Positions 1 through 8,500 of a stretch of DNA of 21,153 bases are shown piece by piece; the stretch's first letter is position 1, and every line of letters starts with the position of its first letter. A program made the translations under genes and the position numbers. Source of the stretch: JBGVMW01 sp045125095 (lineage in GTDB: Bacteria; Bacillota; Clostridia; Lachnospirales; Lachnospiraceae); contig JBGVMW010000080.1 in assembly GCA_045125095.1 (NCBI GenBank), positions 1 to 21,153 on the forward strand, given 5' to 3'. Under the pieces are notes generated by a model. It did no database searches. It was not told where the DNA came from and saw nothing but the letters and a program-made list of their open reading frames with translations.

Positions 1-49
1 ATCGGGAAAATATAGTTGTTTGAGCTTGCGAGTTCTATATTTTCCCGAT
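1..49. repeat. Perfect 15-bp inverted repeat at the window edge
   Basis: Positions 1-15 are the exact reverse complement of positions 35-49, with a 19-base spacer. The arms are AT-rich inside and end in ATCGGG/CCCGAT. There is no T-run directly after the stem on the plus strand, so it is not a textbook terminator in that direction. The left arm begins at base 1, so the palindrome could extend beyond the window. It may be the terminator of an upstream gene or a dispersed intergenic repeat; the sequence alone does not decide. Confidence 0.75.
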
Positions 50-235
50 TGTCCTTAGCAACAGGCAAAATCCCTTAGTACCACTTACAGCTAAGTGCCC
101 TGCCTCTGATAGCAAGCTACAGCCCCTCTCTCTGCCGGACGGTTGACTAATACACTTTTGACACCCACACAAATTCGAATTTTCACCCTAACTACCAGTC
201 AGCGGAAAAAAACATAACATTTCTGAAAAATAGTA
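50..235. other. Non-coding stretch with nested short stems upstream of purA
   Basis: No convincing reading frame is seen on either strand. Several short complementary segments nest: AGGCA (63-67) with TGCCT (101-105), and CTTAG (74-78) with CTAAG (91-95); an alternative small hairpin is CACTT/AAGTG at 83-97. The stretch is unusually C-rich on the plus strand (purine-rich on the minus strand) compared with the neighbouring AT-rich intergenic DNA, which suggests a conserved RNA or repeat element rather than random spacer. No known RNA family was recognised. Confidence 0.35.
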
Positions 236-265
236 TTGTACATCCGCCCTAATATAGTGTATACT
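236..265 (+). promoter_or_regulatory. Candidate purA promoter
   Basis: TTGTAC (236-241) and TATACT (260-265) are separated by 18 bases, fitting a vegetative sigma-A type promoter. This gives an untranslated leader of roughly 65 bases before the purA ATG, including a small GGGC-TTAT-GCCC hairpin at 275-286. Confidence 0.5.
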
Positions 266-337
266 ATATTCCGTGGGCTTATGCCCGAACAAAAAACGAA
301 CGCATTAATACGTTGCGAATTAACAGGAGGAACAGCC

Positions 338-1618
338 ATGGTTAAAGCAGTTGTAGGTGCCAATTGGGGCGATGAAGGGAAAGGTAAGATTACAGATATG
401 CTTGCAAAAGAAGCGGATATTATTATTCGTTTTCAGGGTGGAGCAAATGCTGGTCATACCATTGTAAATAATTATGGTAAGTTTGCATTACATACACTGC
501 CATCAGGTGTATTTTATAATCATACAACAAGTATTATTGGAAATGGTGTAGCATTGAATGTACCATTGTTATTTAAAGAAGTCAATGAAATTGTGGAAAA
601 GGGTGTGCCGAAGCCGAAATTATTAATTTCAGACAGAGCACAGATTGTAATGCCTTATCACATTTTATTTGATCAGTATGAAGAAGAAAGATTAGGCGGT
701 AAGTCCTTTGGTTCTACAAAGTCTGGTATTGCGCCATTTTACTCTGATAAATATGCGAAGATTGGTTTTCAGGTCAGCGAATTATTTGATGATGAACTGT
801 TAAAAGAGAAAGTAGAGCGTGTATGTGAGACAAAGAATGTAATATTAGAGCATTTGTATCACAAGCCATTAATTGATAAGGAAGAATTGTTAGCAACATT
901 AAGAGAATATAGAGACATGGTTGCTCCATATGTATGTGATGTATCTACTTATTTATGGAATGCAATCAAAGAAGGTAAAGAGATTCTTTTAGAGGGACAG
1001 TTAGGAACGTTAAAGGATCCGGACCACGGTATTTATCCAATGGTTACTTCATCCTCTACATTAGCGGCATACGGTGCAATCGGAGCAGGTATTCCTCCAT
1101 ATGAAATAAAGAAAGTAATCACTGTATGTAAAGCATATTCAAGCTCAGTTGGAGCAGGTGCTTTTGTCAGCGAAATCTTTGGTGACGAAGCAGACGAACT
1201 GAGAAGACGTGGCGGTGACGGTGGTGAATACGGTGCAACAACAGGTCGTCCAAGACGTATGGGATGGTTTGACTGTGTGGCTTCAAAGTACGGTTGTCGT
1301 TTACAGGGTACAACAGATGTCGCATTTACCGTATTGGATGTGCTAGGCTATTTAGAAGAGATTCCGGTATGTGTTGGCTATGAAATTGACGGGGAAGTGA
1401 CAACAGATTTCCCTGTTACAGCAAAATTAGAAAAAGCAAAACCAGTATACAAGGTATTACCAGGATGGAAGACAGACATTCGTGGAATTAAGAATTACGA
1501 CGAACTTCCGGAAAATTGCCGTAAGTATGTTGAATTTATCGAAGAACAGATTGGATTCCCGATTACCATGGTTTCTAACGGACCTGGCAGAGATGATATA
1601 ATAATTCGTAACAAATAA
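338..1618 (+). CDS. purA: Adenylosuccinate synthetase
   Basis: PurA condenses IMP with aspartate using GTP to give adenylosuccinate, the first committed step from IMP to AMP, in the cytoplasm. The ATG at 338 is chosen because AGGAGG lies at 325-330, and the family's N-terminal motif NWGDEGKGK starts only nine residues in; the open frame running further upstream has no such support. The product is 426 residues, the usual length. Visible motifs are the GDEGKGK phosphate loop with the catalytic Asp12, GGANAGHT with the catalytic His40, EGQLGTLKDPDHG, TSSSTLAAYG, and the aspartate-binding loop TTGRPRRMGWFD. The segment AYSSSVGAGAF replaces the AYTTRVGxGPF of the E. coli-type enzyme, a difference I associate with a clostridial clade of PurA. 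It has its own promoter and terminator, so it is probably monocistronic. Confidence 0.97.
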   Translation: MVKAVVGANWGDEGKGKITDMLAKEADIIIRFQGGANAGHTIVNNYGKFALHTLPSGVFYNHTTSIIGNGVALNVPLLFKEVNEIVEKGVPKPKLLISDRAQIVMPYHILFDQYEEERLGGKSFGSTKSGIAPFYSDKYAKIGFQVSELFDDELLKEKVERVCETKNVILEHLYHKPLIDKEELLATLREYRDMVAPYVCDVSTYLWNAIKEGKEILLEGQLGTLKDPDHGIYPMVTSSSTLAAYGAIGAGIPPYEIKKVITVCKAYSSSVGAGAFVSEIFGDEADELRRRGGDGGEYGATTGRPRRMGWFDCVASKYGCRLQGTTDVAFTVLDVLGYLEEIPVCVGYEIDGEVTTDFPVTAKLEKAKPVYKVLPGWKTDIRGIKNYDELPENCRKYVEFIEEQIGFPITMVSNGPGRDDIIIRNK

Positions 1619-1626
1619 GCCGATAT

Positions 1627-1661
1627 AAAAAACAGCACTTGATTGCAGGTGCTGTTTTTTT
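1627..1661 (+). terminator. Rho-independent terminator of purA
   Basis: AAAAAACAGCAC (1627-1638) pairs with GTGCTGTTTTTT (1649-1660) around a 10-base loop, and the descending arm ends in a run of seven T. It starts nine bases after the purA stop codon. Confidence 0.9.
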
Positions 1662-1744
1662 GATATACCAGGGCGTGAAAGCAGCTATTTGCTACAGACA
1701 ATTCTGACAATATGTGGATGGTTATCATTTACGCGAACATCGGC

Positions 1745-1773
1745 TTGTTTTGCGCTAGTGCAGGGTGTAATAT
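1745..1773 (+). promoter_or_regulatory. Candidate promoter of the HAD hydrolase gene
   Basis: TTGTTT (1745-1750) and TAATAT (1768-1773) are 17 bases apart, and the predicted start would fall about 35 bases before the gene. A small GTCG-CAAA-CGAC hairpin (1774-1785) sits at the predicted transcription start and could be an operator. The -35 match is only partial. Confidence 0.4.
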
Positions 1774-1815
1774 GTCGCAAACGACAGCACTTTGTTTTTG
1801 AAAGAAGGAGGCATT

Positions 1816-2412
1816 ATGATAGATACAGTAATTTTTGATATTGGCAAGGTGCTGGTGGATTTTTGCTGGAAACAACACGTACATAGTTTTGGTTATCCGA
1901 AACCGATAGAGGAGGCAGTGGGCTTTGCGGTGTTCCAGTCCGGAGTATGGGAGGAATATGACAAGGGGATTCTGTCAGATGAAGAAATAATAAAACAAAT
2001 GGTAGAAAAATGCCCGAAATATGAAAAAGAAATCAGGGAAGTATCCCAAAATTTTGAGGGATGCATACGAACATATTCTTATGCGGAAAACTGGATTCAG
2101 ACGTTGAATAGACAGGGGATAAATACCTATTATTTATCAAATTATGGGGAAAAATTGCGGAAAGATACAGCAGAATCGCTCAAAGCAATTTCTTATTGTA
2201 AAGGTGGAGTGTTCTCTTATGAAGTAAAGTTGATAAAACCGGATGTGGCAATATATCAGACGTTGGTGGATACATATAATCTGGTTCCGGAAAAGTGTGT
2301 ATTTATTGATGACGTAGCGGCAAATGTGGAAGCAGCACGAAAAATAGGAATGCATGGCATCTTATTTTGTGGATATGAGGAAGCGTGTAAAGAATTAGCA
2401 GTGCTTTTGTAG
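1816..2412 (+). CDS. HAD superfamily (subfamily IA) hydrolase, probable phosphatase
   Basis: The 198-residue cytoplasmic protein carries all four HAD motifs: FDIGKVLVDF with nucleophile Asp8, LSN for motif II, IKPD with the motif III lysine, and FIDDVAANVEAAR for motif IV. The residue two after the nucleophile is Gly rather than the acid/base Asp of typical phosphatases; E. coli YihX, a sugar-phosphate phosphatase, shows the same DxG pattern and the same length, so a sugar-phosphate substrate is a reasonable guess. The start at 1816 follows AAGGAGG at 1805-1811; an upstream TTG in the same frame has no ribosome binding site. It lies between purA and the giant surface protein gene, each of which appears to have its own promoter, so the context does not reveal the substrate. 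Confidence 0.88.
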   Translation: MIDTVIFDIGKVLVDFCWKQHVHSFGYPKPIEEAVGFAVFQSGVWEEYDKGILSDEEIIKQMVEKCPKYEKEIREVSQNFEGCIRTYSYAENWIQTLNRQGINTYYLSNYGEKLRKDTAESLKAISYCKGGVFSYEVKLIKPDVAIYQTLVDTYNLVPEKCVFIDDVAANVEAARKIGMHGILFCGYEEACKELAVLL

Positions 2413-2442
2413 GGATTTGATGGAACAACATCCATAAAACTC

Positions 2443-2471
2443 TTGAATAAGATGGAAAAATGCGATATAAT
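2443..2471 (+). promoter_or_regulatory. Strong promoter of the giant surface protein gene
   Basis: TTGAAT (2443-2448) and a perfect TATAAT (2466-2471) are separated by 17 bases. The predicted transcript would start near 2478, leaving a leader of about 65 bases. This is one of the best vegetative promoters in the window. Confidence 0.7.
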
Positions 2472-2542
2472 TTTACATAATGAGGAAAAGTCTACCTATA
2501 TGTAAAAAAGACTGACAAATTTGGGGAGAATGAGGTGTTATT

Positions 2543-5500
2543 ATGAAGAAACATTACAAAAAATGGCTGGCAGCATTGCTGGCGGGTGTTATTGTCTGCG
2601 AGAGTGTTTCGCCAGCAATTGTATCAGAGGCAGCGCAGTCAGTGAATGTGGAGAATCCTACATACGAGGATATTGCTCTGGAAAGAGAAGATGTCTTAGC
2701 GAAAGACGAGGAGGCGACTACACCAGAGTATGAAACCAATAGTATAACTGTTATGACAACCTGGGTGGCAACACGGTTAAAAAATGGTGATACAAAATTT
2801 ATCGTACACTACAGTGGTAGCGATTACAGAACGATTCTATCATCAGGTAAGATGAAGACAGAAGTACTGAAAAAAGCATTTCAGAAGGATATGGCGGATA
2901 GCACATCAGATGGTCCGTATCTCTACAATAAGATGAAAGACGTTGTGGTGGATGAGGTAGTGAACAATGCAACGGGTGTGAATAAGCTTACTTTTACTGT
3001 GCAGTATGTAGAGAGTGCAGAACAGACGGAAGCGGTGGATGAATCCGTAGAACGTTTGTTGTTTACTGGAAGTGGTGAAAACAGCACCGGTGAATTATAC
3101 ACTATGATTCAGGATTATATAAAGGAAGCGAAAGCATCCGGCAACAAAGAAAAGGAAACGTACTGTAAGGTGAAAGCGGTACACGATTATGTTGCTTTAT
3201 ATGTAGAAAAGGGAGATTCGGTAACCGTAGATGGTGAAGCAATTGCTACCTGTTCAACATACGATGCTTTAAAATATGGTAAATCCGGTTCGGCAGGTTA
3301 TGCAGGACTGGTATACAAGCTGTTAAAGAAATTAGGTATTGATTCTTCTATTATCCGTGGACCAAAGGAAAATGGTTCCGTTCCTGTCTGGAATATAGTA
3401 CAGATTGGGGAAAAATGGTATCATCTGGATGTTTACCGCGATGATAACGATAAGGCGAAAGGCTACGATGCGTCTGGTAATGAGACATCTTATGGACGTA
3501 CCTATGATTATTTCTTATTAGGTATGGAATCTGCACCAGATGTAGACAGTAAGTTTGCAGAATATAGAACTGCATTTGCTATGTCGGATAAGAATTATGG
3601 AAGTCAGGATAACAATACAACAGAGAAACCAAGCGAGGATGCTGTTGTAGGTATTATTGCTACATGGACAGGTGGCAAGGTAGCGGTGGGCAAGGATATT
3701 CCAAAAGGAAAGATGATTGTTCATGCATACTTTAACCAGTCAGAATATGAAGCAGCATTAAATGGAACGGGTACAGATGAACCAAATTATAAGAGAGTAG
3801 CAGTTGCAGACTTTACATTAAGTCCAGCTAGTCCTACGAAGTTAGGTAATAATACAGTAACGGTGAATTACCGAGGAAAAACCAGTACGGTAACTGTGCC
3901 GGGTGTGGCAAGTGAAGTGACTAGTAGTGAGTTGTGTCTTTCCTTTGATTCTAACGGTGGTTCTGCTGTAAAAAACATTTATCTTTTGCAGGGAGATTAT
4001 GTGAATATCAGCACCATTATACCAAAGAAAAACGGTGCGACCTTTGGTGGTTGGTATGTAGATAGGGATTTGCTTACAAGATGCTTAAATAAATTTACAA
4101 TTACGAATGATGTAACATTGTATGCAAAATGGGTGACGAATAAGATTTCTGCACTGAAGGCAGATTATTATGGGGAGTCATTAACTGTGGAGCCAAAGAC
4201 CTCTACGGGAAGCACTTCTGCAGATTATAAAGAAGGTGTAACACAGGACGATTATTCTATCACATACGAAGAATCACCAAGCGACTTTGTGGCAATTGAT
4301 AACAAATACAGTGACGGTACGATTTCTTCTAAGGACAATCGTTATGTTATAATGACGAATGCTATTAAAATTGCTGAAGGTCAGGAATATGCATTTTCAT
4401 TTGATTTATCTAAGAAGCGTTATGGGCAGGATTATCAGTATGTGCATGCAGTATATGCAAAACAGGCAAACTCATACGTTCCAGTAACAGCTGATATGTT
4501 GGCAGATGTAAATAATCAGCTTTATGTTGCCAAGGTAACAGAAAAAGCAAATCTGGTGAATCTGGATGCATATGTGGCTGCGTTGGATTTGTCTAAGCTT
4601 AAGGTAACTGCTTACTGGACTGGTGGAGATGCATTAGAGGAAGAAATCTCTGATTATACCTTAAAAGTAAAATACCCAAGTGATAAAGCGATCTATGATG
4701 CTTCTACCAATAGTATTTTATTCTTTGATCAGGCAACTGGTAAAGCGTATTTGCCGGAAGCTGGTATGCAGATTGTTATGGAGGCTTCCGCAGGAGATGT
4801 AACAGATACATTTACTGTATATGTAGGGGAGACAGAGCCATATCAGGAACAGGAAATTGTAGAAGCTTCGGAGGCACCATCAGCTCAAGAGGCCTATGCA
4901 TTGTATTTGTATGACAGCATGGAACATGCAATTGCAGCACGGAAAAATGAATCTAAGGATAGTGGAGAAGGTTATTTAGCAGATGGAAGTTTTTCGGAAG
5001 TAGATGCCGGTACGACATTCTCCAGCTTGTTATCAGAAATCAGAAAAGCAATTTCAATAGGGGATGGACAGGCTTTAGAAGGCATTTATTATGTTACAGA
5101 TGGAAAAGATGAAGATGGAGAAGCAATAAAAACAGGACAACGTATTTTATCTTCTACGAGAGTAAATCAGGAGATGTATCTCTATCCGTCTTATTACAAG
5201 ACAACGGTAGACAAGATAAATATATATTCTGCTACTACAGATGAAATTGCAAAAAAGGCCATGATGTATCTAGAGACTTCTTCGGGGGATGCGCAGATTG
5301 CAGGAGCGAGTCTGGCAACACCTGGCGGTGTGAATAAATATACCAGATTTTCAGAAATCTCTGATTTATTTAAGACAACAGATGTAGAGGGACAGAGCTT
5401 TGTTGGCTGGTTTTGTTTGGAATATGTGACCATGGCAGATGGTACTACAAAGCTTGTAGAGAAACAGATTAACGATAGTACAATATTTAGCCAGACTACA

Positions 5501-8500
5501 ATTATTTACCCACGTTACGATTACAAATATGTAAAATATATAACAGCAGTGTATAGTGGGCTTCCGGTAGAGCGTCAGTCAAACATTAGCTTGAATGACT
5601 TATTGGTAAAAGCGTATTTTAGTGACTATTCCGTAAAAATATTAGAAAATGGCGAGGGTGGTTACATAATTAATTCTGTATATGCTGCAAATGTACCTTC
5701 TACTACATTTACTGTATATTATGCTTCGGATAACCCGTATAAGACTGGTATCAGCATGGGAACGGCTGAAGATATTGCAAAATATCAGGAGTTATTAGAA
5801 GGTTATGATACTGGCAATTTGTTGCAAAAGTTGCAGCATATATTGGGAAATGATGGAACAAGCATGGGAAGTTATGAAGAGAATACGGGTGAAGACCTTT
5901 CAAATGTGGAAACAGTTCTTCGAACAAAGATGGGAAGTTATGAAGAGAATACCCAGACCTTGTTTGATGAAGCAGAGGCGATTGAAACAGCCTTAGCACA
6001 GATTGCAGATAGTGCTACTGGTGAATTGCAGGATGCTCAGAAGTTTAAATATGCTTCGTTGGATACCTATAAGAGTACGTTAAAATCAAAATGGAGTGGC
6101 ACAAGCACTACTGACAAGGTAAATGCAATCAAAACATTACGTGAAATGGCAAAGAGTGTGATTCTTGCAGATATGGTAAACACATACTCTGATGCAGAAG
6201 CAAAATTGTTTGCACAGAAGCTTCCGTCAATGATCAACAGACAGAATTTTGTGGCGATTGTTTCGGAAGCAGAGAAGACAGTCATTAAGGAATCTGTGGC
6301 AGAAGAATGTGTGACACAGTTAGATCAGTATGCAGGAAGCTTACAGATGAAGACGTTGTCTGACAAGGAAAAACAGGCGGTAAAAGCGTATGTGATTGCG
6401 AATATGACAAATGCAGATGTGCAGTCCGTGATTGGTGGTGACTATTCTGCAGGCTCCGTGCAGAATGTGGTTAAGAAACAATTAAAGAGTCTGTTAGAAT
6501 CTGACAAAGGTACTGCATTGCTTAATACAATGTTAAAGACTGTGTTAAGAAATACAAGCACAGATGCGCCAACGGTATTTGCGGGTTATTTGACAGGATT
6601 GTTTGATGAGATTGAGAAAGAACAGTATAAGAAGCTGTTAAGCACAATCAATACATATGTATGCACATATATGGCAATCGATGACTCGAAGAAAGCAGAT
6701 CTTGCTACAGCAATTAAAGAAAGCTGTGACAACCAGAATACAACTCATGAATTATACGATGCAATTGTTGCAAAGGATAAAGATAAGATTGCAGCTGTAT
6801 TAGAGAGTATTGTGGTAAAATTAGCAAATGTTGATGTTGAAAAAACAAGCTACTGTGGAACAACAGAAAATGATTTAACAGCATTGCAGGATGCGGCAGG
6901 GGCTGCGTCAGAAGACCGGAATGCTGCTTTAACATCTTTATTAATGACATACTTTAGTAATGCTTATACCATAATATCCGGTCAGGCAATGTCATCCGAT
7001 ATGATGAAAAAGCTGAATGAACATATAAAGGTAAATTGCAGCACCTATTATCATTTGATTATTAATACAAAAGATACAGGGACGAATCCGACGGCTATTG
7101 CTGATTTAAATAGTGCGTTCGAAACAGTTATCACGAATCATATGATTAATCTGCCGGTTACCAGCACTACAACGATTTTGGATGCTGCTGAAATCAATGA
7201 CAGAGCTGAGCTTATGCCAATGCTTCAGAATGCAATTTGTAATAAATTGTTGAACACTGACAATACAGTGAAGGGACTTGCATGTGAAGAAAGTGAGTTA
7301 AATACTTACCTTAATACATATGTAATGTCACATATTGATGCGATATATTTGAATCATTATGTGAAGATTAAAAACAGCACTGGCGGTACTGTTCAGAAGA
7401 CGTATGAAACTGAATTTGAGAAAGATGTGGCAAAATATCTGGCAGAAGCACTGGTAAAAGTAAATAGTAAAAAGTGCATAGAACAGGTAAAGGCTATATC
7501 TGTTACGGCGATACAGAATTCATTGCCGACAAATGTTGTGGATGTAGCAACCGATGCTGTTTTAGAAGATTGCGTTGACAAATGGATGGAATTTGTAAGA
7601 GGGCAGATAGAAGCGGATTTGTTAGTGAATACGTTGATGGATAGTGTAGAGACCAATAAAGCGTTGCTCGTAGCTATGAATGAAGATAATCTATGTGGTG
7701 GCGAACCACTTGCAACGGCAGTGGAAGGAGAAAGTGCGCCATATCCATATGTAACGAACTTTAGCACAGACGAAATACTGACACGTCTGGTAAAAGAAAG
7801 AGACAAAGCAGTTCAGCAGGCAGCCGTAAACGCAAAGAGCTTATACAATGAAGCCACAGACATGGCGGATACCATTCGGGCATTGATAAAAGGCTCGCAG
7901 GAACTAGAGTTGCTGTTACAGGATACCAATCTGGGTGATGTGCGAATTGCACTGCAGCCGGTATATAAAGAAGGTGGTGTATTTGCAACACAGTATGATG
8001 CCTTAAGAGAACAGCTTGTAGAATATGGACTGGATACATCTGAGATAGATGAACTGGTGAAACCAATGTTGGCGAATAAAATGACTACAGCAGAGGCTAT
8101 TATGGCATTGTTAGGTGGCACTACGGATTTGGAAAAAGTAACAGGTTCGGATGCGGTTGATAAGCTGATAAATGGTAATGAGGATTCTGGAACACCGGCA
8201 TTAAATGATATTACAGAAACGCTGGTAAATGTACAGGAAGGATTGAAGTTTGATGATGTTTATTTAGACTTAAAACGTGCATTGACAACACTTTCTTATG
8301 TACAGGGAGATGATACCAACATTTATCTCAAAGCAAGTTTTTCAGTAGATGTATTTGATAACAAAGATACTACGTATCGTGTAACCTTCGATAGTAATGG
8401 CGGAAGTACAGTAGAGAGTATTACAGGAATTGTGAAAGGTGATACCGTTACCTTGCCGGAAGAACCATACAGAAAGGGATATATTTTCTGTGGCTGGTAT

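Noticed and set aside
236..337. A longer purA product starting at 236.
   Set aside because: The extra 34 residues do not resemble any PurA N-terminus, cover the promoter, and lack a ribosome site, while AGGAGG sits correctly before the ATG at 338.
7393..7806. A 137-residue minus-strand frame within the giant gene.
   Set aside because: It is fully inside a well-supported plus-strand gene, with low-complexity Ser/Thr content and no start signal.
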